From positions 1 through 44,155 of the forward strand of contig WHHJ01000010.1 in the NCBI GenBank assembly GCA_014872655.1: a DNA stretch of 44,155 nucleotides. The letters are read 5' to 3'. Within the stretch, counting starts at the first letter, position 1, and each line of letters opens with the position of its first letter. Below, in pieces: positions 7,062-15,773 of this stretch. This DNA is from Clostridia bacterium. GTDB taxonomy: Bacteria > Bacillota > Clostridia > Oscillospirales > UBA644. The position numbers were made by a program, and so were the translations under genes. The notes beneath the pieces were generated by a model. That model saw nothing but the letters and a program-made list of their open reading frames with translations, had not been told where the DNA came from and did not search any database.

Positions 7062-8984
7062 ATGAATCAAACCATCGGCATTTTTGCACACGTCGACGCC
7101 GGAAAAACGACACTTTGCGAACAGATTTTATTCCAGTCCCATGCTATTCGCAAACTGGGTTCCGTACAAAACAAAAATACGGTAACAGACTATCATCCTA
7201 TAGAGCAACAACGCGGCATTACGGTTTTTTCGGCACAAGGAACGTTTCAAACCGAACATAGAACATACTATCTGGTAGACACCCCAGGGCATGCAGATTT
7301 TGTAACAGAAGCCGAGCGTGCAATGTCCGTAACCGATGTAGCGCTGATTGTCGTAAGCGCAACGGACGGGGTACAAGCACATACAAAAACCTTTTGGCAG
7401 TTGGCAAAAAAACAAAATCTGCCTGTTTTTTTCTTTATCAATAAATGTGACAGCCCGATTGCAGACTTAACCCGAACAGAAACGCAGTTAAAAGAGTTTT
7501 TTGACGAGGGGTGCTGCGATTTCTCACTTCCCTTTCACGAAAATACTATAGAAAATATCGCCCTGACGGATCCTGAGCTGTTAGAATGCTTCTTAAACGG
7601 GCAGTTCCAACCTCAAACTCTTACCTGTGCCGCGCAAAAAGCGATTGCTTCACGTAAAATTTTTGCGGTATATCACGGAAGTGCCTTAACAGGCGAAGGC
7701 GTCGATACATTATTAGCAGGACTGGACCAATTTTGCCCCGATACTGTTTTAGATCCCGAAAAGCCCTTATCTTTTCAGATTTATAAAACAACCCATGACG
7801 AAAAAAACACCCGATTATCTTTTTTAAAAATCAACAGCGGAACCATAAAAACAAAACAGGCTATCCACGAAGATAAAATAAACGAGATTCGAATCTATAA
7901 TGGAAACCGCTATACCTGCGTCCCTCAAGCAACAGCCGGTATGCTGGTCGCAGTTACGGGCCTGCAGCATCTACAAACAGGCGACCGATATCCGAATGCC
8001 GAGCAGCCTTCTTCCGTCTTTACCCCACCCCTGATGGTGGAAGTCTTTTGTGCCAATGCAGATTCCTCTACGATCTTGCGCAATCTCAATCTCATGCAAG
8101 AAGAAGAACCTTCCCTGAAAGTAGAATACAATGAAGAAAAACAACAAATTCTGATACATGTAATGGGCAAAATTCAAATCGAAATTTTGCAAAAACTAAT
8201 GCAGGATCGCTTTGGAATGGAGCTCACATTCGGCCCACCGCGTATTTTATACAAAGAAACCCCAAAGGGTTCGGCGATTGGCGTCGGCCATTATGAGCCC
8301 CTGCGTCATTATGCGGAAGTCGTTCTCCGAGTAGAGCCTGCGCCGCGCGGAAGCGGGATTTTATTTGAATATCAACCCAGTGTAAACAACACAGATTCCT
8401 CCAGACAGAATCTGATTCGAACGCATGTACTGGAAAAGACACATCGAGGCACATCTTTAGGTGCGCCGCTGACAGACACTAAAATCACTTTGTTGGCGTT
8501 CAAAGATCATCTGAAGCATACAGAGGGCGGAGACTTTCGACAAGCCACCTATCGTGCAATCCGACAGGCTTTGAGAAAAGGCGACACAGACATTCTGGAA
8601 CCGATCTGTACCTTTCAAATCACCGTACCCAATACGCTGGCAGGGAAAATTTTATCAGATCTGCAACGAATGCACGCGCAATGCCAGCCGCCTCAAACCT
8701 TAGATTCCTTTTGCGAAATTACCGGGACCGCATTTTTTCGTGAAATCATGGATTACCCGCAACAACTGGCTGCGGCCTCTCGAGGAACCGGCAGTATCAG
8801 CATACAACCGGCCGGCTACGATTTTTGCCGTGATCCGCAGCAAGTATTGGCCGAAAGCGACTATGATCCGGACAAGGACGAAAAAAATCCTTGCGGCTCT
8901 GTTTTTTGTGCTAAGGGCGCCGGGTATTTTGTTCCATGGAACGAGGTGGATGCATTATCACATTGTCTAAAAGAATTGGAGTAG
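7062..8984 (+). CDS. EF-G-like translational GTPase, Tet(M)/ribosomal-protection family
   Basis: The start is ATG 7062, because CGGAGGA lies 7 nt upstream; ATG 7044 would add six residues but has no SD. The 640 residues match the length of Tet(M)/Tet(O). The GTPase motifs are AHVDAGKTT (9-17, P-loop), QQRGIT (switch I), DTPGH (G3) and NKCD (G4). The EF-G-like domains follow, including GVGHYEPLRHYAEV in the domain IV region. The C-terminus contains GAGYFVPW and lacks the ending expected of acquired Tet proteins. Proteins of this group act on the ribosome; whether this one removes tetracycline or is a housekeeping factor is not decidable. It has its own promoter and no nearby transfer genes, which favours a resident chromosomal gene. 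Confidence 0.82.
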   Translation: MNQTIGIFAHVDAGKTTLCEQILFQSHAIRKLGSVQNKNTVTDYHPIEQQRGITVFSAQGTFQTEHRTYYLVDTPGHADFVTEAERAMSVTDVALIVVSATDGVQAHTKTFWQLAKKQNLPVFFFINKCDSPIADLTRTETQLKEFFDEGCCDFSLPFHENTIENIALTDPELLECFLNGQFQPQTLTCAAQKAIASRKIFAVYHGSALTGEGVDTLLAGLDQFCPDTVLDPEKPLSFQIYKTTHDEKNTRLSFLKINSGTIKTKQAIHEDKINEIRIYNGNRYTCVPQATAGMLVAVTGLQHLQTGDRYPNAEQPSSVFTPPLMVEVFCANADSSTILRNLNLMQEEEPSLKVEYNEEKQQILIHVMGKIQIEILQKLMQDRFGMELTFGPPRILYKETPKGSAIGVGHYEPLRHYAEVVLRVEPAPRGSGILFEYQPSVNNTDSSRQNLIRTHVLEKTHRGTSLGAPLTDTKITLLAFKDHLKHTEGGDFRQATYRAIRQALRKGDTDILEPICTFQITVPNTLAGKILSDLQRMHAQCQPPQTLDSFCEITGTAFFREIMDYPQQLAAASRGTGSISIQPAGYDFCRDPQQVLAESDYDPDKDEKNPCGSVFCAKGAGYFVPWNEVDALSHCLKELE

Positions 8985-9035
8985 GACCTGTTTTTATATT
9001 ATTTACGGCACAATTCTAAAAAAAAGAAAGAAATC

Positions 9036-9064
9036 TTGATTTTATAGAAAAAATTTGTTATAAT
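9036..9064 (+). promoter_or_regulatory. Sigma-A promoter of the Cys-rich membrane protein
   Basis: TTGATT (9036-9041), 17 bases, then perfect TATAAT (9059-9064). The gene starts about 48 nt beyond the predicted transcription start. Confidence 0.8.
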
Positions 9065-9118
9065 AAATTTATTGAAAATACTTTTATTTCTATCACAAGA
9101 TGAAAGGCGGCTGATCAT

Positions 9119-9511
9119 ATGTCAAACAAGGATTTCTTAAAAGGGTTCGGACTTGCAGTAGGCCTTGCCGTTGCTGCTGGTGCCGCAATTTATGTAGGGA
9201 AAAAAGCACTGGAATACATTGCAGATAAAAACGAATACAACGAGGAAGACTATTGCGGCTGTGACTGCGGCGGAGCAAATTATATCGATGCTCCCCAGTT
9301 GGACGATGATGATTTTGGATGTGACGGAAGCTGTGATGAATGCGTAGATTCTGATGACTGTGAATGCGCTACTTGTCTGGAACAAGACTGCGACCACTGT
9401 CCGGCAGATATGGAAGAAGGATATTGGGACGAAGACACAAAAGAAGCGCAAGTATCTGATACACAAGAGTCTTCTCAACCTCAAACAGACGAATCCTCAG
9501 AACAAGAATAA
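9119..9511 (+). CDS. Membrane-anchored Cys/Asp-rich small protein
   Basis: I do not recognise this 130-residue protein. Residues 6-30 form one hydrophobic helix rich in Gly and Ala, resembling the anchors of YtxH-type proteins. Residues 46-94 hold 11 cysteines (46, 48, 50, 68, 72, 75, 81, 83, 86, 91, 94) among many Asp and Glu. The tail is acidic and Ser/Gln rich. The cysteine spacing (CxCxC, then CxxxCxxC, CxCxxC, CxxC) suggests metal binding, which is inference. It has its own promoter, an ATG preceded by AAAGGCGG, and a strong terminator, so it is a monocistronic gene. Confidence 0.75.
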   Translation: MSNKDFLKGFGLAVGLAVAAGAAIYVGKKALEYIADKNEYNEEDYCGCDCGGANYIDAPQLDDDDFGCDGSCDECVDSDDCECATCLEQDCDHCPADMEEGYWDEDTKEAQVSDTQESSQPQTDESSEQE

Positions 9512-9532
9512 ATTTCTTTTCTTTATATTAAG

Positions 9533-9578
9533 AAAAAAATTCCCGGCATACCTATACGGTATCGCCGGGAATTTTTTT
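9533..9578. terminator. Bidirectional intrinsic terminator
   Basis: The arms AAAAAAATTCCCGGC (9533-9547) and GCCGGGAATTTTTTT (9564-9578) pair perfectly. An inner ATACC/GGTAT stem extends them, with one bulged C. It serves both the Cys-rich gene and the converging ATPase gene. Confidence 0.94.
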
Positions 9579-9586
9579 AAGCTTTT

Positions 9587-12232
9587 CTATTTGATTTTAT
9601 TCTTTTTATTTTTCGCATACAAACGCTGAAAGCATTTGACAACTTCTACCAACGGAATAATGGCAAAAGCAAGCGCCAAAGCAATACCGTATTCAACAAG
9701 GCTAATGGAAGTAAAGCCAAAAGCTGTTTTTAAGAAAGGCACATAAATGACTGCTGTTGTCAAAACTAAGGCCGCTGCAGCCGCACCCCACAAAAATAAA
9801 TTCTGCTTGCGAAGAGTAAAAATAGATTTACGCCGAGAGCGCATATTAAATGATTGAAAAATTTCAGCCATCGACATCGTTAAAAATGCCATCGTCATAC
9901 CGTCTGCACTTTCTGTAATCTCCCAAACGCCGGATTCAACAAAGTGTCCGATAAAATAGGCACCCAAAGTCAGTGCGGCCACAAACAATCCCTGATATGC
10001 AATATCCAAGCCGACCCCACCGGAGAAAATCCCCTCTTTGGAATCCCGCGGCTTTTGCTTCATCGAATCGGCCTCATCGGGCTCCATGCCCAGCGCCAGC
10101 GCCGGCAAACTATCTGTAATCAGGTTAATCCATAAGATATGCGCAGGTTTGAGCAATGTAAAATTCAATATCGTTGCAATAAAAATGCCAAGCACTTCAC
10201 TTAAATTGGACGAAAGCAAAAATTGAATGGCTTTGCGGATATTGGCATAGATGCGGCGTCCTTCTTCGACCGCTGTTACAATGGTTGCAAAGTTGTCATC
10301 CGCCAAAATCATATCCGCAACATTTTTGGTAACATCCGTTCCGGTAATACCCATGCCGATTCCGATATCCGCACTTTTAATTGACGGAGCATCATTAACA
10401 CCGTCTCCGGTCATGGCTGTTACTTTTCCTAATTTTTTCCAAGCCTGCACAATACGAACTTTATGTTCCGGCTGTACACGCGCATATACGTGATAGCGGG
10501 TAATATTCTGCTCCAGCTGTGCATCGCTCATCTTGTCCAGTTCCGCTCCCATGATCGCTTGCGACGCATCGGTTACAATACCCAATTCTTTGGCAATCGC
10601 TACGGCGGTATCAATATGGTCCCCGGTAATCATTACCACTTCTATCCCGGCTTGTTTACATTTTTGCACCGCAGCACAAACCTCAGGACGAACCGGATCA
10701 ATCATGCCGACCAAGCCGACAAAAATCAAATTCTGTTCCAATGCCTGCGGAGAAAAATCTCCGGGCTTTTCTGAATAAGAACGATAGCCTGCTGCCAAAA
10801 CACGCAGCGCCTTATCTGCAAAAGCCTTATTTTCCTGCAAAATTCTTTCTCGGTCTGCATCGGTAATTACACGTACCGTTCCGGCGTCTAAAATCGACGT
10901 ACACCGTTTTAAAATCTCATCAGGCGCCCCTTTGGTAAACTGAACAAATTGATTGGCTGCCTGATGCACCGTAGACATCATCTTCCGCTGCGAATCAAAC
11001 GGAGCTTCTCCGATACGCGGCAACACCTGTTTGAGGTCTGATTTATTGAATCCCTGCCGGAATGCATATTCCACTAACGCGCATTCCGTCGGTTCGCCAA
11101 TCGCCTGTTCCTGTTCCATCTCCGCATCCGAACACAGACTAACCGCTTTGGCCAACAATGCAGGATCGGCCGTATAAGCATCTACTACCGTCATTTTATT
11201 CTGAGTCAGAGTCCCCGTTTTATCCGAACAGATCACTTGTGCGCAGCCTAAAGTCTCCACCGCGGTCATTTTCCGAATCACGGCATTGCGCTTAGACATT
11301 TTTGTAACGCCCATACTAAGCACAATTGTTACCACAGCCGCAAGTCCTTCCGGAATGGCCGCAACCGCCAAGCTTACCGCAATCATAAACGTATCCAAAA
11401 CACCTTCCAGCGTAAATGCACCACGCTCTAAAATGCCTACCACAAACATGACCACACAAACGGCTAATACAATCCAGGTCAAAACACGGCTTAAGCCGGA
11501 AAGCTTCTTCTGCAATGGGGTTGACTCTTCTTTTGCCAGCGTCAATGCCGATGCAATTTTTCCCATTTCCGTATTCATTCCAATATCACAAACAACAACG
11601 GTTCCGCGTCCGTAAACAATTGTACTTCCCATATAAACCATATTTTTACGATCTGCCAACGGAACCGTGTCATCCGAAGAAGTTAAAGGACTATCGGTCT
11701 TCTCTACTGGAACAGATTCCCCGGTCAATGCGGATTCCTCTGCCTTTAGCGAAGCACATTCTAAAATTCTGCAATCCGCCGGCACACTGTCTCCGGCTTC
11801 TAACAGCACAATATCTCCAACGGTTAATTCTTCACTCTTTATATGCTGAATTTTTCCGTCACGCAACACCTTCGACGTGGCAGCCGTCATCTTTTTTAAT
11901 GCATCTATTGCTTTTTCCGCTTTGCTTTCCTGAATAACCCCCAGAACAGAATTCAAAATGACCACAAATAAAATAATAAAAACGTCCGCAAGAGACTCTC
12001 CGGAATATACCGACGTAATCCCGGATAAAACCGCTGCCACCAATAATACAATAATCATTGGATCGGCAAACTGTTTTAAAAAGCGAACGACGATACTTTG
12101 CTTTTTTGTCTGAGCCAATTTATTTTTTCCGTAAGTTTGAACACGTTCCTCCGCAACCGTTTGTGAAAGTCCGTTTTCAGACGTTTTTAATGCCGATAAT
12201 ACCTTGGATTTTTCCTGCAAATAATACTTCAT
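9587..12232 (-). CDS. P2-type cation ATPase, calcium-transporting type
   Basis: The 881-residue pump is complete. The actuator motif TGES lies at about 170. PEGL in TM4 lies at about 294. The phosphorylation site SDKTGTLT has its Asp at 337. GDGVNDAPS forms the hinge, and ten TM segments are expected. ILWINLITDSLPALALG after the hinge is typical of bacterial SERCA/PMCA-like Ca2+ ATPases, which export Ca2+ (some move Mn2+). ATG 12232 is preferred over GTG 12256 because the conserved N-terminus (MKYYLQEKSKVLSAL) begins there and AAAGGA lies upstream. The gene stands alone behind a promoter 411 nt away, so post-initiation control is possible. It ends next to the shared terminator at 9533-9578. 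Confidence 0.93.
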   Translation of the reverse strand: MKYYLQEKSKVLSALKTSENGLSQTVAEERVQTYGKNKLAQTKKQSIVVRFLKQFADPMIIVLLVAAVLSGITSVYSGESLADVFIILFVVILNSVLGVIQESKAEKAIDALKKMTAATSKVLRDGKIQHIKSEELTVGDIVLLEAGDSVPADCRILECASLKAEESALTGESVPVEKTDSPLTSSDDTVPLADRKNMVYMGSTIVYGRGTVVVCDIGMNTEMGKIASALTLAKEESTPLQKKLSGLSRVLTWIVLAVCVVMFVVGILERGAFTLEGVLDTFMIAVSLAVAAIPEGLAAVVTIVLSMGVTKMSKRNAVIRKMTAVETLGCAQVICSDKTGTLTQNKMTVVDAYTADPALLAKAVSLCSDAEMEQEQAIGEPTECALVEYAFRQGFNKSDLKQVLPRIGEAPFDSQRKMMSTVHQAANQFVQFTKGAPDEILKRCTSILDAGTVRVITDADRERILQENKAFADKALRVLAAGYRSYSEKPGDFSPQALEQNLIFVGLVGMIDPVRPEVCAAVQKCKQAGIEVVMITGDHIDTAVAIAKELGIVTDASQAIMGAELDKMSDAQLEQNITRYHVYARVQPEHKVRIVQAWKKLGKVTAMTGDGVNDAPSIKSADIGIGMGITGTDVTKNVADMILADDNFATIVTAVEEGRRIYANIRKAIQFLLSSNLSEVLGIFIATILNFTLLKPAHILWINLITDSLPALALGMEPDEADSMKQKPRDSKEGIFSGGVGLDIAYQGLFVAALTLGAYFIGHFVESGVWEITESADGMTMAFLTMSMAEIFQSFNMRSRRKSIFTLRKQNLFLWGAAAAALVLTTAVIYVPFLKTAFGFTSISLVEYGIALALAFAIIPLVEVVKCFQRLYAKNKKNKIK

Positions 12233-12643
12233 GCCTTTTTTCTTCCTTTCTAACACTACTTTTAAGTCGTTTGATCTCTATCTTAAACATTTTCTGTGAT
12301 TATTTTACCTTTATATTTATTACTCTTTTTCCATATCAGTTCTTCTTACAAAACTAATCTCGCACGCTCTTCTTTCGTAGTTTCCAAACCACGTACTACT
12401 ATGCCCTACTCTCATCTTTTAACTGTCTATTATGCCTCCAAGACTTCTGCATTTTTAATTTTTACAGAAAAATTCACCTATCGCCCGACAGCTTTGCATA
12501 AATTGCGTATCAGAACTTATGATAACTTTATTCGGGAACTTTGACTTGACCACAAAAACTGCCCTGCACACAAAACATTTATTGATCTTAAAAAACGTGT
12601 ACCTAATATAAAAATCAATTTTTCCTTTATTTTCCAATATTCC
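12233..12643 (-). promoter_or_regulatory. Long 5' leader of the Ca2+-type ATPase mRNA (candidate regulatory RNA)
   Basis: A perfect-consensus promoter at 12678-12650 would start RNA near 12643, which leaves about 410 nt before the ATPase start. On the minus strand the leader contains a hairpin of the form CGTGGTT-TGGA-AACTACG (about 12393-12376). It also contains two small unassigned reading frames: a TTG-started one ending at 12455, and an ATG-started one of 32 codons at 12415-12317. Neither has a well-placed SD. I do not see the conserved cores of the yybP-ykoY (Mn2+) or M-box (Mg2+) riboswitches. No protein gene is supported between 12257 and 12790. Confidence 0.45.
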
Positions 12644-12649
12644 TTTTTT

Positions 12650-12678
12650 ATTATAAAAGAAAAACAACCCGCTGTCAA
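12650..12678 (-). promoter_or_regulatory. Perfect sigma-A promoter reading toward the ATPase
   Basis: On the minus strand TTGACA (12678-12673), 17 bases, TATAAT (12655-12650): both hexamers and the spacing are consensus. Confidence 0.85.
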
Positions 12679-12741
12679 GCTCGGATTTTACGCTTTTCAC
12701 CTGATTTCTGCGACAAATTCCGCAACACCAGCCAACATCTG

Positions 12742-12770
12742 TTTACTTTTTGAAAGCATAGTGGTATAAT
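12742..12770 (+). promoter_or_regulatory. Promoter of the acetyltransferase gene
   Basis: TTTACT (12742-12747), 17 bases, perfect TATAAT (12765-12770). The transcription start would fall almost on the SD (GGAG 12778-12781), so the leader is very short. Confidence 0.65.
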
Positions 12771-12790
12771 AATTTTTGGAGTTGATTCAC

Positions 12791-13378
12791 ATGACTGAAA
12801 AAGAAAAAATGGAAAAAGGATATCTGTATCTGCCCAGCGGAGAGCTGGTAAAACATCGATACAAGATCCAAGACGCTGTATTTGAATATAATAAAATACC
12901 CCCGTCACATTATGAAGAACGCGCAACAGCAATCAAAAAGATATTAGGAAAGACCGGGGAAAAAATAGATATTCTGCCGCCTTTTAAATGTGATTACGGA
13001 TATCACATTGAAGTGGGAGAGAATTTTTTTGCCAATTACAACTTTATCGTTCTAGACGGAAACATGGTGCGTATTGGAGACAATGTTCTCATTGCGCCCA
13101 ATGTCAGCATTTATGCGGCAGGGCATCCGTTTGACGTACAGCAGCGTGTACAAGGGCTCGAATATGCCTTCCCCGTAACAATCGGAGATAACGTATGGAT
13201 CGGCGGATCAACAACGATCATCGGCGGGGTCACGATTGGCAGCAATACTGTAATCGGAGCAGGAAGCGTCGTCATCCGTGACATTCCTGAAAACGTTTTG
13301 GCAGCAGGTAATCCCTGTAAAGTAATTCGGCAGCTGACGGAAAAAGACAAAGAAAAATATTTTCTTGCAGAAAACTGA
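12791..13378 (+). CDS. Sugar O-acetyltransferase, left-handed beta-helix (maltose/galactoside acetyltransferase type)
   Basis: This acetyl-CoA-dependent O-acetyltransferase has the hexapeptide-repeat beta-helix of the LacA/Maa/NodL group. The 195 residues start at ATG 12791, 9 nt after GGAG. The N-terminal helical motif EKEKMEKGYLYLPSGELVKHR is typical of the group. The repeats run from FKCDYGYHIEVGENFFANYN through VTIGDNVWIGGSTTIIGGVTIG. AAGHPFD holds the expected catalytic His. The usual C-terminal AGNPCKVIR follows. The acceptor sugar is not known. It is 60 nt upstream of an AEC transporter on the same strand, with no clear terminator between. Confidence 0.9.
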   Translation: MTEKEKMEKGYLYLPSGELVKHRYKIQDAVFEYNKIPPSHYEERATAIKKILGKTGEKIDILPPFKCDYGYHIEVGENFFANYNFIVLDGNMVRIGDNVLIAPNVSIYAAGHPFDVQQRVQGLEYAFPVTIGDNVWIGGSTTIIGGVTIGSNTVIGAGSVVIRDIPENVLAAGNPCKVIRQLTEKDKEKYFLAEN

Positions 13379-13438
13379 GGTAAAATATTTTTCGATCACA
13401 AGCAAAAAACATATTTTGACATGGGAGTTGTATGAAAA

Positions 13439-14386
13439 ATGGAAGTCTTTCTTTCCACCTTATATAAAATGTTAGAGTTGTTCTTATTTATGGCCATCGG
13501 TTTTTTACTGAACAAACTAAAATTAGTTCCCAAGGATACCGCGGCGGTGATCTCAAAACTTGAGAACTATATTTTTGTTCCGTGCATTGTTATAAACACC
13601 TTTATGTATAAATGTACGGTCGATATTTTGTCCAGAAAGTGGACCTACATCCTATATAGCATTGCCATTATGGCGGTTACCATACCTTTGGCGCTAGTTT
13701 TATGCCGGATTTTTACCAAAGATGCTTATAAACGCAATATTTATTTTTATTCTTTTGCGGTAGCCAATTACAGTTTTATGGGCACGGCGGTTGTCGCAGG
13801 AGTATTCCCCGACGCGCTGTTTGATTATATGATCTTTACTTTGCCGTTGAACGTATTTGTTTATTCCATCGGCGTTGCGATTCTGATTCCGCAAAACGGA
13901 AAGAAATTTTCACCCAAGTCCTTTCTCAACCCCATTTTTATTTCGCTGATCGTTGGGGCATTGATTGGCCTACTGTTAACCAGAACTTCGGAAAATGATA
14001 CGGTAACCGTATTGCTACCTTCATTCTTAACCAACGCAATCGGTTCAGCCGCAAACTGTATGGCCCCGCTTGCCATGATCTTAACAGGATTTGTGATTGG
14101 CGATTATAAATTAAAACTGCTGGCTTCACAAAAGTCTGTATATATCGCTTCCATTTTAAGATTAATCGTCATTCCGGCTGCGATCATCAGTATCTTAAAA
14201 CTAATCGGTACAGATGAAAATATTATTCTACCGGCACTTTGCGCGTTAGCAATGCCCTTAGGCTTAAATACCGTTGTATTTCCGGCCGCTTATGGTGGTG
14301 ACACCACTCCCGGAGCAAGCATGGCACTGATTTCCCATACTCTTTCCATTATCACGATTCCCGTGATGTTTGCGCTTTTACTGTAA
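13439..14386 (+). CDS. AEC (auxin efflux carrier) family transporter
   Basis: The 315-residue integral membrane protein has about ten hydrophobic segments arranged as two five-helix halves. LENYIFVPCIVINTF sits in the first half, and the second-half segment is ALCALAMPLGLNTVVFPAAYGGD. Bacterial AEC members export or import small organic acids such as malate or malonate; the substrate here is unknown. The ATG at 13439 is about 11 nt after GGGAG. A terminator follows at 14407-14454, so this ends the transcription unit started by the acetyltransferase. Confidence 0.88.
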   Translation: MEVFLSTLYKMLELFLFMAIGFLLNKLKLVPKDTAAVISKLENYIFVPCIVINTFMYKCTVDILSRKWTYILYSIAIMAVTIPLALVLCRIFTKDAYKRNIYFYSFAVANYSFMGTAVVAGVFPDALFDYMIFTLPLNVFVYSIGVAILIPQNGKKFSPKSFLNPIFISLIVGALIGLLLTRTSENDTVTVLLPSFLTNAIGSAANCMAPLAMILTGFVIGDYKLKLLASQKSVYIASILRLIVIPAAIISILKLIGTDENIILPALCALAMPLGLNTVVFPAAYGGDTTPGASMALISHTLSIITIPVMFALLL

Positions 14387-14406
14387 AACTCGTTTCAATG
14401 AAAACT

Positions 14407-14454
14407 TCCTGTTCCTTTATAATGAAGTGTTGGGAACAGGATTTTCTTTTTTTT
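14407..14454 (+). terminator. Intrinsic terminator after the AEC transporter
   Basis: TCCTGTTCC (14407-14415) pairs with GGAACAGGA (14433-14441), followed by TTTTCTTTTTTTT. Confidence 0.88.
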
Positions 14455-14477
14455 AAAATATAAGATCTATGATGCAC

Positions 14478-14506
14478 TTGAAAAAAAACAGTATTTTTGA
14501 TATAAT
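14478..14506 (+). promoter_or_regulatory. Sigma-A promoter of the unknown membrane protein
   Basis: TTGAAA (14478-14483), 17 bases, perfect TATAAT (14501-14506). Confidence 0.8.
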
Positions 14507-14533
14507 AAAGAAAAAATATACTTGGAGTTTGTC

Positions 14534-15712
14534 ATGAACAAAAATATAATGACAATAGAACAAATAAAAAAATATCGAAAAAAAATATTTGAACAAGTCC
14601 ATTCTCCCAAAATGAAATTCGGTTCAGGAATCAAAGGATTCTTCAATTACTTGCTCCGTCCCGTTACCTTATTTGGCATTTTGCTTGGCATTATTTTTAT
14701 TATATTTGGTATTTTCCGAGGAGAGGGATATATCCTGGATTGGATTTTCGGAGGAATCGGAATCACTTTATTTTCGGCATTGACGCCGTTGATCGGATTT
14801 GGAAATGCATTAGTAACCGGCTCTGTTGCCTACATGATGGCATCCATCGTGAGCGTTATCTGGATCATCACGAAAGAGGGAACCACCGAAGAACTGTTTT
14901 TGTTTTTATTGAATTTGATTCCCTTTTTGATTGTGCTTATTGTATTGTACCTGGTTAGTCTTTTTTTACAAAATAAGGTAAAATGCCGGCCGGTGTATAC
15001 CGTTGTTCAAAAAGACCAATTTGTAAAAATTACTGAATTGGCATTATTGGATTTGATTCCGCTGCAGAGTTATCCGTTTTTGGCAAAACTTCAGATTCAG
15101 CCTATGCCCGATGCATCACCAAGACAAATGATGACCATCCATTCTTCCTTAACAAAATACTGCGAAAAAATCAACGCACTGTTAGCAGGGACGGTCATTG
15201 ATGATTCTGAAAATAAGCAAATGACATTTTACATCTACATCCCTACTGAATATACGCAGAATACCATCACAACTTATGCAAAAAAATTTGCTCTGCCAAT
15301 CAGCTGCGAATTGATCCCCGATGAAAATTGGAATGTATTTCTTACCCAGGCAATGCCCTCGGAATATGATATATATGAAGTGTATAACCGTCAGATATAT
15401 GATCGTCTCTCACGTGAAAGACTGGATCCGACACAAGACAAAACGCTGGTGTATGTATTAACCTTTGACGAGCTGCAAAAAGCGCAGAATTGTGCCAATG
15501 AGGCAAAAAAAGACGGGCTTATTCTATCAGCACTCAAAGGAGCCGAAATTATTGAAAGCAATATTCCGTACTCCAATATTAAAACCTATATGATTATTTT
15601 AGAGCAAAAAAGCAAGTTGGGATTTGAACGACTTCAATTAAATTGCACCAATATGATTGACTTTGCACACAAATTTGGCGGAAGACTAAAAAACTGGTCT
15701 ATAAAAGCATAA
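14534..15712 (+). CDS. Unassigned membrane protein with large cytosolic domain
   Basis: I do not recognise this 392-residue protein. ATG 14534 is chosen because GGAG lies 6 nt upstream; a TTG at 14522 overlaps the SD. After a basic amphipathic N-terminus there are four hydrophobic segments, at about 45-61, 68-86, 91-112 and 121-145. A soluble region of about 240 residues follows. Within that region, FYIYIPTEYTQNTITTYAKKFA and VYVLTFDELQKAQNCANEAKKDGL look like small alpha/beta units that recall DUF695/RraB-type folds, but this is a weak impression. It is monocistronic, with its own promoter and terminator. Confidence 0.65.
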   Translation: MNKNIMTIEQIKKYRKKIFEQVHSPKMKFGSGIKGFFNYLLRPVTLFGILLGIIFIIFGIFRGEGYILDWIFGGIGITLFSALTPLIGFGNALVTGSVAYMMASIVSVIWIITKEGTTEELFLFLLNLIPFLIVLIVLYLVSLFLQNKVKCRPVYTVVQKDQFVKITELALLDLIPLQSYPFLAKLQIQPMPDASPRQMMTIHSSLTKYCEKINALLAGTVIDDSENKQMTFYIYIPTEYTQNTITTYAKKFALPISCELIPDENWNVFLTQAMPSEYDIYEVYNRQIYDRLSRERLDPTQDKTLVYVLTFDELQKAQNCANEAKKDGLILSALKGAEIIESNIPYSNIKTYMIILEQKSKLGFERLQLNCTNMIDFAHKFGGRLKNWSIKA

Positions 15713-15773
15713 AATCGCATAGATAAAAATTTTATAAAAATGAAAAATTAAAAAAGCACTTTATTGATTTTAT

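Noticed and set aside
8224..8454. Antisense reading frames within the Tet(M)-like gene, and similar shadows across other genes
   Set aside because: They lie wholly inside strongly supported genes on the other strand or in another frame and show no SD or domain signal.
9587..12232. Possibility that this P-type ATPase is also degenerate
   Set aside because: TGES, DKTGTLT, PEGL and GDGVNDAPS are all intact, so it should be an active pump.
12233..12643. yybP-ykoY manganese riboswitch or M-box in the ATPase leader
   Set aside because: The leader lacks the expected GGGGAGTAG-type and M-box conserved segments; only a generic long leader is supported.
12257..12775. Small reading frames of 60-82 codons on both strands
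   Set aside because: They have AT-driven composition, no well-placed SD, no recognisable domain, and they overlap the leader and promoters.
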